From NCBI GenBank assembly GCA_903919145.1, contig CAIXGW010000016.1:49367-113366 (forward strand): DNA of 64,000 bases. The letters run 5' to 3'. Below the pieces are notes generated by a model. It saw only the letters and a program-made list of their open reading frames with translations. It had not been told where the DNA came from and ran no database searches. The DNA is from an uncultured Myxococcales bacterium. Its GTDB lineage: Bacteria > Myxococcota_A > UBA9042. Below, in pieces: positions 35,010-43,860 of the stretch (within the stretch, counting starts at the first letter, position 1; each line of letters opens with the position of its first letter). The translations under genes and the position numbers were made by a program.

Positions 35010-36806
35010 CTAGTAGGCCTTGCGCCGCTTGGAAGAGGATTCGATCCCCAGTTGCTCTCTGTATTTGGCTACGGTGCGTCGCGCGATGTCCATTGGCGAG
35101 GTCGGCCGCAAACCTTCTACCTGGCTCTCTGTGCACTGCAAGCGCGCCAACATTCTGCCGCGGTCCCAGCTGCCCTGCAATATTTCTGCGATTTCCTGAT
35201 CGGACAGCGGTGAAGCCGGCTTCTCTCGCTCCAGCAGCTTCTTGATGGCCTGGCGCACCGCACTGGCAGCCATGTCTTCGCCGCCTTGGGCGACAATTCG
35301 CGAGCCAAAGAAGTACTTCAGCTCATAGATGCCCTGGGGAGTGTGGACGTACTTGTTGGTGGTGACGCGCGACACCGTGGACTCGTGCAGGCCCACGTCC
35401 TCCGCCACTTCGCGCAGGACCAGCGGGCGCAGCTTGTCTACCCCTTGGTCCAGAAATGGCCGCTGAAACCGCATGATCGACTCGGTCACGCGCTGTATCG
35501 TCGACTGCCGCTGGTGGATCGAGCGGATCATCCAGGTGGCGGCGCGCAGCTTCTCTTGCAGGTATTCGCGAGCCTTGTCGCGCTGTTGGTCGCGACCGCT
35601 GGGCGGGGTGCTGCTGTCTTTGTGGCCATTGGTCTCGCGCTGAGCGTGGACTTCGGCGTGGCTGCCCGGCTCTTCTCCGGCCAGCGCGGCCTGGTAGTAG
35701 CCGGCGACCCGCAGCTTGGGCAGGCCATCTTCGTTGAGCGTGACCAAGTAGTCGTCTCCGACCTTGGTCACAAACACGTCTGGGGTGATGTAGCGCGCCG
35801 TCTCGCCGGTGAAACGGCGCCCTGGCCGCGGCTCCAGGGTGGCCAGCGTGTGGACCAACCTCTCCAGTTCTTCTGCCGTGCAGCGCAGATCCTTGCGAAT
35901 GGCCGCGTAGTCGCGCGACTCAATGCGCGGCAGGTGCTGGTCGATCAGCCGGTGCAACAACGGCTCTTCTGGGTAGCGCTGCTCGGCCTGCAGCGCCAGG
36001 CACTCTCGCAGGTCGCGGCTGCCGATGCCCACGGGATCCAGCGACTTGACCAGGTCCAGCGCCTGGATGACCTCTTCTTCTGAGGCCCGGCAGCGCAGCG
36101 CAATGTCTCGCAGGCTGTTGGCGGCGTAGACCTCTGTCTCAAAGCCTTTGGCCTCAGCCAGTTCTTGCCACTGCTGCATTTCCTGGTCGGTCATCCAGGT
36201 CAGGACCAAGCCCGCGCCCACCTCTCTGGCCTCGTTGCCCTGGGCCTGGGCTTGGCGCAACAGCGAGCGCCGCAGCGCGTCATTGCCGCCGCGCACGTCC
36301 AGGCGGCTGGGGCGGAAGTAGCCGTCGTCGTCCAGGTTGCCAATGATGTCTTCGGCGATCCGCAGCAAAACGATGTCAAAATCCTGAGTCGCCAGCTGCT
36401 CTTCCAGGTGCTCGCGCAGGGTCGATCCGCGGGTCAGCGTCTGGGCCAGCCCCGGGCGTTCTTCGTCGGTGTCGCGGTAGGAGCCTGCGCCTTCGGTGGG
36501 CGAGCGCGCCAGGTCGGTGAAGTAGTTCTGCCAGTCGATCTCGACCCGCTCGCTAGCCTGGGCGGGCGTCTCAAAATCTGTGGTGCTTCCTTCGCCTTGC
36601 GTGATGGGGCTGGGCGTGTCGCCGGGGCCGATGTCGGCCATTGGCACTTCTTCTAGCATGGGATTTTCTGACAGCGCCTCGCCGATGCTGTCCATCAGCT
36701 CTGCCCGAGACAATTGCAGCAGCCGAATCGCCTGTTGCAGCGACTGGGTCATGACCAGCCGCTGCTCCAGCCCCATCTTGACTTGCAGGCTCTGTCTGAA
36801 ATCCAT
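35010..36806 (-). CDS. rpoN: RNA polymerase sigma-54 factor
   Basis: 598 residues, slightly long for the family because of a polar region I-III linker and an insert near residue 400. Region I is Gln/Leu-rich (LVMTQSLQQAIRLLQLS), the core-binding region is central, and the C-terminal helix-turn-helix and RpoN box (ARRTVAKYREQLG) are intact. It should recognise -24/-12 promoters such as those at 22208 and 36972 in this window. It is first in an operon with rapZ and the MepA-like gene. Confidence 0.96.
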   Translation of the reverse strand: MDFRQSLQVKMGLEQRLVMTQSLQQAIRLLQLSRAELMDSIGEALSENPMLEEVPMADIGPGDTPSPITQGEGSTTDFETPAQASERVEIDWQNYFTDLARSPTEGAGSYRDTDEERPGLAQTLTRGSTLREHLEEQLATQDFDIVLLRIAEDIIGNLDDDGYFRPSRLDVRGGNDALRRSLLRQAQAQGNEAREVGAGLVLTWMTDQEMQQWQELAEAKGFETEVYAANSLRDIALRCRASEEEVIQALDLVKSLDPVGIGSRDLRECLALQAEQRYPEEPLLHRLIDQHLPRIESRDYAAIRKDLRCTAEELERLVHTLATLEPRPGRRFTGETARYITPDVFVTKVGDDYLVTLNEDGLPKLRVAGYYQAALAGEEPGSHAEVHAQRETNGHKDSSTPPSGRDQQRDKAREYLQEKLRAATWMIRSIHQRQSTIQRVTESIMRFQRPFLDQGVDKLRPLVLREVAEDVGLHESTVSRVTTNKYVHTPQGIYELKYFFGSRIVAQGGEDMAASAVRQAIKKLLEREKPASPLSDQEIAEILQGSWDRGRMLARLQCTESQVEGLRPTSPMDIARRTVAKYREQLGIESSSKRRKAY

Positions 36807-36971
36807 GCGCAGTGGTCTTGGGGGTAGAGCCCCTGAAGCAATAGGTTATAGAATCGGCAGTTGACTGGGTCGGGCTTTCCCAAATCGCTGTCCGCTGCCG
36901 GCCCGTGAGCCAGTGTAGCCCGCTCGCTCATGCCTGTACATGGAACAACGACCACCGGTCCGCAACTTTCT

Positions 36972-36989
36972 AGCAAACTTCGTGCCAGA
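36972..36989 (-). promoter_or_regulatory. Sigma-54 (-24/-12) promoter in front of rpoN
   Basis: On the minus strand, TCTGGCACGAAGTTTGCT has the GG-N10-GC spacing and matches TGGCACR-N4-TTGCW. Transcription would start near 36961, giving rpoN a leader of about 155 bases and positive autoregulation. The 363-base gap 36807-37169 otherwise contains the dnaJ promoter candidate. Confidence 0.7.
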
Positions 36990-37033
36990 TTTGTCACAGC
37001 GGCCAAAATGATTGACAGACCAGCGGCAACCCC

Positions 37034-37061
37034 TTGACAGCGGCGGCCCGCGACCTTGAAT
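37034..37061 (+). promoter_or_regulatory. Possible dnaJ promoter
   Basis: TTGACA, 16 bases, TTGAAT. The -35 is perfect and the -10 matches four of six; about 108 bases upstream of the dnaJ start. Confidence 0.45.
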
Positions 37062-37169
37062 GTCCGGCTCGGCGGTGCAAGCCGCGACCCCTTGCCCGCA
37101 GTCTCTCGCCCGCGGATCCTCTGCTGGAACGCCACATTTCCCGCCCTATTGCCCTGGGAGTTCATCGGA

Positions 37170-38225
37170 ATGTCCAAGCGCGACTACTATGAAGTGCTAG
37201 GTGTGGCCCGCGATGCGGGAGATGCCGATATCAAGAAGGCCTTTCGCCAGAGCGCGCTCAAGAACCATCCCGATCGCAATCCCGGCGACAAGGAAGCGGA
37301 AGAACGCTTCAAAGAGGCGGCGGAGGCCTACGACGTCCTATCGGACGCCGACAAGCGCAGCCGCTTTGATCGCTTTGGCCACCAGGGCATGGGGGGAGCC
37401 GGCGGCGCCTCCAACTACGCCAATATGGACGATTTGTTCAGTCATTTTGGCGACATCTTTGGCGACATCTTTGGCGGCAGAGGCCAGGGCCGCAGCCGGC
37501 CCCAGCGCGGCGCCGATCTGCGCTACGATCTGGCGATCAGCCTGGAAGAAGCGGTGCAGGGCGTGCGCAAAGAGATCGCTCTGCCGCGCGTCGACCCCTG
37601 CGAGGTGTGCCGCGGCAGCGGCGCCAAGCCGGGCACCAGCCCTGATGAATGTGCGCAGTGCCGCGGCCGCGGCCAGGTCAGCACCCGCCAGGGCCCGTTC
37701 ATGTTCTCTGTCTCCTGCCCCGGCTGCGGCGGCCAGGGTCGCACGCTCAAGGCCGCCAACCGCTGCACCGGCTGCGGCGGCACCGGTCAGACCCGCAGCG
37801 AGCGCAAGGTGGGGGTGCGCATCCCGCCCGGTGTCGACACCGGCACCCGCCTGCGCATTTCGGGCGAGGGCGAGAAAGGCGCCTCCGGCCAGCCGTCGGG
37901 CGATCTGTACGTGGTGGTGCAGGTAGAGCCGCACCACTCATTCCAGCGCCATGAAGACGACCTACACTGCGAGATCGCCATTGACGTAGTTCGCGCCGTG
38001 CTGGGCGGGCTTGTAGATGTGCCGCTTGTCGATGGGACCATTGAAAAGGTCAAGCTTCCCGCAGGCATCCAGCCCGGCGAGCAGGTCCGCATTCGCGGCA
38101 AGGGCGTGCCCCACCTCTCTGGCGGCGGTCGCGGCGACCAGTTTGCCCACGTCAAGCTGGTGGTGCCGCGCAAGCTGACGCCGGAGCAGCACGAGCTGTT
38201 TGAGCGCCTGGCCGCCCTGGGCTAG
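37170..38225 (+). CDS. dnaJ: Chaperone protein DnaJ
   Basis: Hsp40 co-chaperone of DnaK, 351 residues. The J domain (1-70) holds the HPD motif. A Gly/Phe-rich stretch follows, then the zinc domain with four CxxCxGxG motifs ([32 protein letters not shown]), and the C-terminal substrate-binding domains. The start is the ATG giving [11 protein letters not shown], 114 bases inside the track ORF. dnaK and grpE are not adjacent. Confidence 0.95.
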   Translation: MSKRDYYEVLGVARDAGDADIKKAFRQSALKNHPDRNPGDKEAEERFKEAAEAYDVLSDADKRSRFDRFGHQGMGGAGGASNYANMDDLFSHFGDIFGDIFGGRGQGRSRPQRGADLRYDLAISLEEAVQGVRKEIALPRVDPCEVCRGSGAKPGTSPDECAQCRGRGQVSTRQGPFMFSVSCPGCGGQGRTLKAANRCTGCGGTGQTRSERKVGVRIPPGVDTGTRLRISGEGEKGASGQPSGDLYVVVQVEPHHSFQRHEDDLHCEIAIDVVRAVLGGLVDVPLVDGTIEKVKLPAGIQPGEQVRIRGKGVPHLSGGGRGDQFAHVKLVVPRKLTPEQHELFERLAALG

Positions 38226-38238
38226 CAGCCAGTGCCAA

Positions 38239-38267
38239 TTGACTTGAAGCCGCTAAGCTCTTACACT
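38239..38267 (+). promoter_or_regulatory. Promoter of rplY-pth
   Basis: TTGACT, 17 bases, TACACT: ideal spacing and two strong boxes, about 180 bases upstream of rplY, just after dnaJ. The best housekeeping-type promoter seen in the window. Confidence 0.6.
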
Positions 38268-38445
38268 TCCGCGCCCGCTGCGGCGGCACACCGGGCTTGT
38301 CCAGGTCCGGCCCCGCACAAGCTGACGCCGTCCGGCTCAGCAGGCGCAGCACCCCACGGCGCAACGGCGCGAGACCTTGTCTGGACCTCGCCGCGCTTAT
38401 CCGCGTCGCACCTCGGCCGCCGAGCCGAGCAGAAGGATACGATTC

Positions 38446-39045
38446 ATGGATACCGTGCAAGTCAATGCCCGCCCGCGCTTTCTCTCTGGTTCCGATGTGG
38501 CGAAGAAGGTGCGCCGCGCCGGTTATCTGCCAGCGGTGATGTACGGCCAGGGCTTCGGCAACAAAATCGTCGCCGTTGAGCCCCAGAGCGTCAAGAAGGG
38601 TCTGCAGGGCCCCTACGGTCGCAATGCGATGTTTGACATCACCTTGGAGGGGGAGACCCACCTCGCGATCGCCAAGGAAGTGCAACTGCACCCCTTGACC
38701 CGCACGCTGGTGCACGTCGACCTGATGGTCGTCAAGCCGGACACCCGCATGGTCGTCACCGTTCCGGTCGTGCTGAGCGGTCGTTCTGTGGGCCAGAAAG
38801 CCGGTGGTCGCCTGGAGCAGACCACCCGCTACGTCAAGCTGGCTTGCACCCCCGTGTCGCTGCCCAAGCTGATCGAGATCGATCTGACTCCGTTCGAAAA
38901 CGGCACGCTGATGACCATTGAGACGCTGCCGCTGCCGGCCGACGTCACTCCGGTGTTCAAGCGCTCGTTCAAGATCTTTGAGATCATCGCTCCGAAGGTC
39001 GAAGACAAGCCGGTCGAAGAGGTCAAGCCCAAGGGCAAGAAGTAG
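38446..39045 (+). CDS. rplY: Ribosomal protein bL25 (TL5/CTC form)
   Basis: 199 residues: the N-terminal 5S-rRNA-binding L25 domain followed by the CTC/TL5 C-terminal domain, so the long form. The start ATG follows AGAAGGA; the track ORF is 23 residues too long. The Lys-rich tail is usual. It neighbours pth, the common arrangement. Confidence 0.93.
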   Translation: MDTVQVNARPRFLSGSDVAKKVRRAGYLPAVMYGQGFGNKIVAVEPQSVKKGLQGPYGRNAMFDITLEGETHLAIAKEVQLHPLTRTLVHVDLMVVKPDTRMVVTVPVVLSGRSVGQKAGGRLEQTTRYVKLACTPVSLPKLIEIDLTPFENGTLMTIETLPLPADVTPVFKRSFKIFEIIAPKVEDKPVEEVKPKGKK

Positions 39046-39068
39046 CCAGCTAAGGACGTCGACTGACG

Positions 39069-39803
39069 ATGGCAGCGGCATCTTCAGCGGGGCCCCCTCG
39101 CACGCCACCTGACGCATCTGCAGCCGCGGGTGCGATCAGGGCAGTGGTGGGTCTTGGCAATCCGGGCAAACAGTACGCCCTGACCCGCCACAACGTCGGG
39201 TTTATGGCGGTAGAGCGCCTGGCCGAGGGCCTGGGCGCCAGTTGGTCCGCCAAGTTCAACGGTTTGATGGCCCGAGCCCGCCTCGGTGACCGCGAGCTGA
39301 CGCTGCTGGAGCCCCAGCAGTTCATGAACCTGAGCGGACATGCCACCCAAGCCATGGCGCAGTTCTACGGGATCAAACCCGCAGAGATCCTGGTGGTGCA
39401 TGATGATCTGGACCTGGCCTTTGGGCGGATCCAGCTCAAGGTCGGCGGCGGGCATGGCGGGCACAACGGCCTGCGCTCGCTGCAAGCCCAGCTTGGCGAC
39501 GCCGGATTTGCCCGGTTGCGCATTGGCATCGGGCGACCAGATGGCGCCAAAGGCGGCGAAGAGGCAGTGTCCAACTGGGTGCTGTCGCCCTTCTCACCCG
39601 CCGAGCGGGCCGAGCTGGCCGACGTGCTGGCGCGCGCGCTGGTCGCCGTGCAAGACGCCGTGAACCTGGGGCCGCGCCCGGCCATGAACCTGCACAATGC
39701 GGTGGCCAAGCCGGCGCCCACAGGCAAGGCAGGAGACGGCAGGGCGGATGCAGGCAAGGTCGCAGACGGCAAGCCCGTCTCGGCTGAGAAGAAGCCGGGC
39801 TAA
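39069..39803 (+). CDS. pth: Peptidyl-tRNA hydrolase
   Basis: 244 residues. It recycles peptidyl-tRNA released by stalled ribosomes. GLGNPGKQYALTRHNVGF contains the conserved Asn and catalytic His; FMNLSGHA and the catalytic Asp in VVHDDLDL are present, and GHNGLRSL follows. About 20 low-complexity residues are added at the N-terminus and a 45-residue Lys/Ala tail at the C-terminus relative to the usual 190-200. Confidence 0.94.
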   Translation: MAAASSAGPPRTPPDASAAAGAIRAVVGLGNPGKQYALTRHNVGFMAVERLAEGLGASWSAKFNGLMARARLGDRELTLLEPQQFMNLSGHATQAMAQFYGIKPAEILVVHDDLDLAFGRIQLKVGGGHGGHNGLRSLQAQLGDAGFARLRIGIGRPDGAKGGEEAVSNWVLSPFSPAERAELADVLARALVAVQDAVNLGPRPAMNLHNAVAKPAPTGKAGDGRADAGKVADGKPVSAEKKPG

Positions 39804-39959
39804 GGTACGCAGGCGCCTAGAAGGCCTGCACAGAGCGCGGTGGGTGCGGTGCTTCGGCAGCGTGTCCTCCAGCGGCAGAAGGCAGATGGACTGCTGACTG
39901 CCCCTTGCTCGCCACGACTCCACCGGCTGAAAGGCCAGGGGAGCCCCGAGCGGGCGAAA

Positions 39960-39982
39960 GCACCTGGGATTGACCCAAGTGC
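39960..39982 (+). promoter_or_regulatory. Hairpin in the rpsF leader
   Basis: GCAC-c-TGGG, loop ATTGA, CCCA-a-GTGC, directly followed by CTATCCGAGAGGAG. A hairpin with a nearby CCG just before rpsF recalls S6:S18 autoregulatory leaders, but I cannot fold or compare it, so the function is tentative. Confidence 0.3.
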
Positions 39983-40003
39983 CTATCCGAGAGGAGTAGC
40001 GAA

Positions 40004-40459
40004 ATGCTCGTCAGACTGTACGAGACGCTGTTCATCACTCGAGTGGACGCGGAAGCAGAGGCGGTGGAGAAGCTCCACCAGCGACTGCTGAAAGCCCTCG
40101 AGACGATCGGCGGTGTTGAGATCAAGCTGGCCGATTGGGGCAAGCGCAAGCTGGCCTACGAAATCGCCAAGAACAAGAAAGGCAACTACTGGTACTTTGG
40201 GTACATTGCCAACCCACAGTTCGTCAAAGAGTTGGAGCGTCAGCTGCGCATCAGCAACGACGTCATCCGCTACCAGACGGTCTGTCTGTCCAATCTCGCC
40301 CAGCTCTCAGATTTCGATCTGGAGAACGAGAAGAAGCGCGTGGAGGGTCTGACCCCCGAGCGCGAAGAGGACGAAGAGGACCAGTACCTTCGCCGTGCCG
40401 AGGAGCGCAAGTTGCGCCGCCTGGACGATGAAGATGACGACATGGACGAGGAGGTCTGA
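40004..40459 (+). CDS. rpsF: 30S ribosomal protein bS6
   Basis: 151 residues: the S6 fold ([32 protein letters not shown]) with a long, highly acidic C-terminal tail, common in this family. AGAGGAG lies upstream. The stop overlaps the rpsR start (ATG within GTCTGATG). Confidence 0.95.
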   Translation: MLVRLYETLFITRVDAEAEAVEKLHQRLLKALETIGGVEIKLADWGKRKLAYEIAKNKKGNYWYFGYIANPQFVKELERQLRISNDVIRYQTVCLSNLAQLSDFDLENEKKRVEGLTPEREEDEEDQYLRRAEERKLRRLDDEDDDMDEEV

Positions 40460-40713
40460 TGAAGCCCGCTGAAGGAGCTACGCGTCAGCGCCGCTTTGGC
40501 CGTCGGAAGGTTTGCCCTTTCTGCGCCGACAAGACGCTATACATTGATTACAAGACCCCGAGCATGTTGAAGCGCTTCATCTCTGAGCGCGGCAAGATCG
40601 TGCCCCGGCGCATCTCTGGCGTTTGCGCCATGCACCAGCGCCAGCTGTGCACGGAGATCAAGCGGGCGCGCATCATGGCTTTCATGCCGTACTCCAGCGC
40701 CACCGCTGACTAA
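40459..40713 (+). CDS. rpsR: 30S ribosomal protein bS18, zinc-binding form
   Basis: 84 residues. CPFC near the start and CAMHQR later give the C-x2-C and C-x2-H zinc ligands of the cysteine-containing (C+) form of S18. It pairs with S6 on the 30S platform. The start overlaps the rpsF stop. Confidence 0.95.
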   Translation: MKPAEGATRQRRFGRRKVCPFCADKTLYIDYKTPSMLKRFISERGKIVPRRISGVCAMHQRQLCTEIKRARIMAFMPYSSATAD

Positions 40714-40724
40714 GGGAGGGAGCC

Positions 40725-41168
40725 ATGAAAGTCATCCTGCGCGAAAACGTGCCGAACGTCGGCAAGATCGGCGACGTTCTTGAGGTGGCGGACGGCTTTG
40801 GCCGCAACTACCTCCTGCCGCGCAACTTGGCCATGCTGGCCAACGAGCGCAACGTCAAGGAAATGGACCACAACAAGCGGATCGCCGCTTCGCGTATGGC
40901 CAAATCCAAGGCCAAGGCCGAAGAGGACAGCAAGCAGCTGTCTGGCGTTCGCATCTCGGTGTCCAAGCATGCTGGCGAAGAAGGCAAGCTGTTTGGCTCG
41001 GTGACGGTGCGTGAAGTGGCAGATCTGTTGGCCGAAAAGGGCTTCATGATCGATCGCCGCGACATCACCCTGCCAGAGAACATCCGCACGCTCGGCGAGT
41101 ACGCTTTCACCGTCAAGTTGCACCACGACGTCGTGGCCAAGCTGACTCTGGAAGTCGTCGCCGGCTAA
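40725..41168 (+). CDS. rplI: 50S ribosomal protein bL9
   Basis: 147 residues, normal length. The N-terminal domain VPNVGKIGDVLEVADGFGRNYLLP is canonical, followed by the connecting helix and the C-terminal domain. GGGAGGG ahead of the ATG. Last gene of the rpsF-rpsR-rplI operon. Confidence 0.96.
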   Translation: MKVILRENVPNVGKIGDVLEVADGFGRNYLLPRNLAMLANERNVKEMDHNKRIAASRMAKSKAKAEEDSKQLSGVRISVSKHAGEEGKLFGSVTVREVADLLAEKGFMIDRRDITLPENIRTLGEYAFTVKLHHDVVAKLTLEVVAG

Positions 41169-41189
41169 GGCGATCAGGTTTTACCTGGC

Positions 41190-41239
41190 AACGGCCGGGG
41201 TTGCTCTGCAAAGAGTGTCCCCGGCCGTTGGCGTTTTTG
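41190..41239 (+). terminator. Rho-independent terminator of the ribosomal operon
   Basis: 11-bp GC-rich stem AACGGCCGGGG/CCCCGGCCGTT with an 18-base loop and TTTTT soon after. It lies 22 bases after rplI. Confidence 0.85.
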
Positions 41240-41340
41240 GCAGGGGCTGGCGGCCCTAAGGGTCGGTGGCCAATGGTCCTGCGCGCAATTCCAGCCAAGA
41301 TCCCCAGGTGGCTGGCGTCGGCAGGATCGGCTCCAGCCCG

Positions 41341-42132
41341 CTAGGGCTCGGCGCCAGGCCCGCTGGCCAAAGCCAGGGCATAGCGCTCGCGTAGCGCGTC
41401 GGCCACGACCCGCGCATCCTCGTCTTCGCTGATGCTGAGGGGAGCCAGGGCATCAATGACCGCGACGCCGCGCTTGGGCACAAACTGCCCCTGCGGCCAC
41501 AGGGCAAAGTGGTTGTGCAGGACCATCGGTTGAATCGGCACCTTGGCCATGGCGGCCAGGTGAAAGGCCCCCAGCTTGAAGCGCCCAAGCGCGCCGTCGG
41601 CCGAGCGGGTCCCCTCGGGAGCGATCAGCAGCTGCAGCTGTTCCGCGTGCATGCGCGCCGCGGCGTGCTGCAGGGACTCGTAGGCGTGCTCGCGGTTGCC
41701 GCGCTCTAGGAACACCGAGCCCAGCGAGGCACAGCCAATGCCAAGCAGCGGGATCTTGCGCATTTCTTTCTTGACGACCAGGACGCCGCCTTCTGGCAGC
41801 AGAGCCGCCCCGGTCAGGACGTCCAGCGTCGAGCTGTGGTTGAACGTCAGGACCCGCGGAGTCCGCTGGGCCAGCACCTGCTGGGCGCGGGCAGTAAACT
41901 GCACCTCGATGCCGGCGATGCGGGCCATGGTGCGCCCCCACATCCGCACCAGCTGCGGACCGCCCACCGTGCGCCGCTTGGGGCCCATGACCGAGCACGC
42001 GACCACAATCCCGGGGATGAAGGCAGAGGTAAACGCCCAGCCCGCAGCCTGGCGCGCCCAAGCCGTGGCAGAGAAGGCAGAGATGCTGGGATCGGCAGGT
42101 GGGCGAGAGGAAGAAGCCATCATGGCAACCAT
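41341..42132 (-). CDS. PlsC-type 1-acylglycerol-3-phosphate acyltransferase
   Basis: 263 residues. The acyltransferase motifs are NHSSTLD (H-x4-D catalytic), a FLERGN segment and PEGTRS (phosphate binding), followed by motif IV-like VPIQPMVLHN. An N-terminal hydrophobic segment anchors it. It should acylate lysophosphatidate or another lipid precursor; exact substrate unknown. Lies 30 bases downstream of the GCS2-like gene, so it may share its transcript. Confidence 0.88.
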   Translation of the reverse strand: MVAMMASSSRPPADPSISAFSATAWARQAAGWAFTSAFIPGIVVACSVMGPKRRTVGGPQLVRMWGRTMARIAGIEVQFTARAQQVLAQRTPRVLTFNHSSTLDVLTGAALLPEGGVLVVKKEMRKIPLLGIGCASLGSVFLERGNREHAYESLQHAAARMHAEQLQLLIAPEGTRSADGALGRFKLGAFHLAAMAKVPIQPMVLHNHFALWPQGQFVPKRGVAVIDALAPLSISEDEDARVVADALRERYALALASGPGAEP

Positions 42133-42162
42133 CTTGGATCTCTGTGGCGCGGCTGTCTAGAG

Positions 42163-43860
42163 CTATTGCGGTCGCACCCGGCGCACTGCAGCCAGCAGCT
42201 TGGCAATCCGCAGCTGGTCCAGCGGCGGCAAAGACGGCAGGTCGCGCTCGATCATGGCCAATTCAAGGGTCATGGCCGCGCGGGTGCGCCGCAGCAGCTC
42301 GCGGGGGTAGGAGTCATCTGGCAGCAAGCGGGCGTTGGCGCGCGAGTCGGTGTCGATGCCATACCAGGCCCCTGCTTCGCGGCGGATCCGCTCGGCCGGC
42401 GGAGCGACTTCGCCCAGGGCGGCGCGGCGGATGAGCGACAGATCCTCTGTTCTGCCAAGGGCGTCAGCTACCTGAGCCGTGTCATTGAGCACCCGGGTCA
42501 GGGCTTCTCTGGCGGACATGGCGTGCATCGAAGACGGGATCCAGCGGATCTGGGCGTTCAAGCCGCCATATAGGACGGCCTGCTCGTTGCTCTTGGCGGC
42601 CTGCAGCTCAAGCTCGCCGTACTCCAGCTCGTCGATCTGCGCCGGGTTCTCTGCCAGCCAGACAAACAACACATCCAAGAAGCTGTGGACAGCCTTCATC
42701 CACTCGTACGGCGTTTGGTAGTCGCCTCCAGGGCTGTCTACGGCGAACGCTGGCGGCGTCTCTAGGGTGCGCACTTCGACCCGGTTGCGAGGCGCCCGCA
42801 CGTAGCGCTCTAGCAGGTCTTGGCGCCATCGCTCCATCTTCTGCCAGGCTGGGTCGCCGCGCAGGGGGTTTTCTTGATAGTGGGGGCCGTGTTGGAAGCA
42901 GGCGAACAGCAGGGCTTTGGCCCGCGCCTCGCCCTCCGCATCGCCCAGGTCCAGCCCGGCATCGGCGCACAGCTCGGCAAAACTGGGCCCCGGGGCGACG
43001 CGGCCCGGCTGGGCCCGCACCGCCAGCCAGATGTCGCGACCAGAAAGAAGGGTGCCTGACTCGGCAAACTGCCTCATGGTGCGGCGGAACTGCACTGGGT
43101 CGTGGTACAGCCCAGACACGTCCATCAGGGTGCGGCCCGGCCACACGTGGCCTAACCGGGCGGAATCCCAAGGCGTGATGCTGGTGCCGTACACCGGAGC
43201 CGGCCGCTCAAACCCGGCGCCAAAGAACAGCGGCGAAGACGCCGACAGGGCGATCGACAGCGCACCGGCCACCAGGCGCATTCTGCCGGTCATCTCAATG
43301 ATTTTGCGCGAGATATCGGCTTCACCGACGTCGCCAATCCACGGCGCCGACAGGTTGAAGTGGTCGCCAGCCGCAGCGCCTACTTTGTCGCCGTGCACGC
43401 CGATCTGGTACTGGTAGTAGAAGCGCTTGAACGGATCGGTGTCGCGGGTTGCGTCGTCTTGGGTGATCCACGGCGGTCGCCACGCAGCGCCATGCAGCAA
43501 CTGAGCGCGGTGGCCGTGCTTGGCGTTCAGGTCCTGCAGCGCCGAGTCAATGAGGATGGCCATCAGCCGCTGCGCCGCAGCCGTAGACACCGGCGCGCGC
43601 AGAGGTGCCGGGTTGGCCTCGACGATGGTCTCTGGCACGTCTGGCACGACTTCTTCAGCCAGCTCAGCCACATCGCCGCCATGTCCGCGCAGCCACCGCC
43701 GAATGGCGCTGGTGGGCTGCTGGCCGGCCAGGGTGTGCAGCACTTCAAAAGTCTGCGAGTCGATGACAATGCCTTCGGTCTCGGGGCCCAGGTGAGGGGC
43801 GCCGGTCTCGATGGCGGTGCGGATCGCGTCGAGGCGCCGGGATGTGATTCGCTCAGGCAC
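42163..43860 (-). CDS. Glutamate-cysteine-ligase-family (GCS2) protein
   Basis: 565 residues related to the GCS2/YbdK carboxylate-amine ligases that form amide bonds to glutamate using ATP. Recognisable signatures are GPETEGIVID (nucleotide/Mg-binding strand), GDHFNLSAPW, ALSASSPLFFG and NRVEVRTLETPP. The C-terminal 150 residues are a helical extension beyond typical family members (about 370-450). The GTG start lies in the last codons of the aminotransferase-like gene (8-base overlap, GGAG seven bases upstream); the longer track ORF is rejected. Substrates are unknown; genuine glutamate-cysteine ligase activity is one option. Confidence 0.8.
   Translation of the reverse strand: MPERITSRRLDAIRTAIETGAPHLGPETEGIVIDSQTFEVLHTLAGQQPTSAIRRWLRGHGGDVAELAEEVVPDVPETIVEANPAPLRAPVSTAAAQRLMAILIDSALQDLNAKHGHRAQLLHGAAWRPPWITQDDATRDTDPFKRFYYQYQIGVHGDKVGAAAGDHFNLSAPWIGDVGEADISRKIIEMTGRMRLVAGALSIALSASSPLFFGAGFERPAPVYGTSITPWDSARLGHVWPGRTLMDVSGLYHDPVQFRRTMRQFAESGTLLSGRDIWLAVRAQPGRVAPGPSFAELCADAGLDLGDAEGEARAKALLFACFQHGPHYQENPLRGDPAWQKMERWRQDLLERYVRAPRNRVEVRTLETPPAFAVDSPGGDYQTPYEWMKAVHSFLDVLFVWLAENPAQIDELEYGELELQAAKSNEQAVLYGGLNAQIRWIPSSMHAMSAREALTRVLNDTAQVADALGRTEDLSLIRRAALGEVAPPAERIRREAGAWYGIDTDSRANARLLPDDSYPRELLRRTRAAMTLELAMIERDLPSLPPLDQLRIAKLLAAVRRVRPQ

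Noticed and set aside
37012-37017. A TTGACA box as a second dnaJ promoter
   Set aside because: No reasonable -10 box lies 16-18 bases downstream; the TTGACA at 37034 is better placed.
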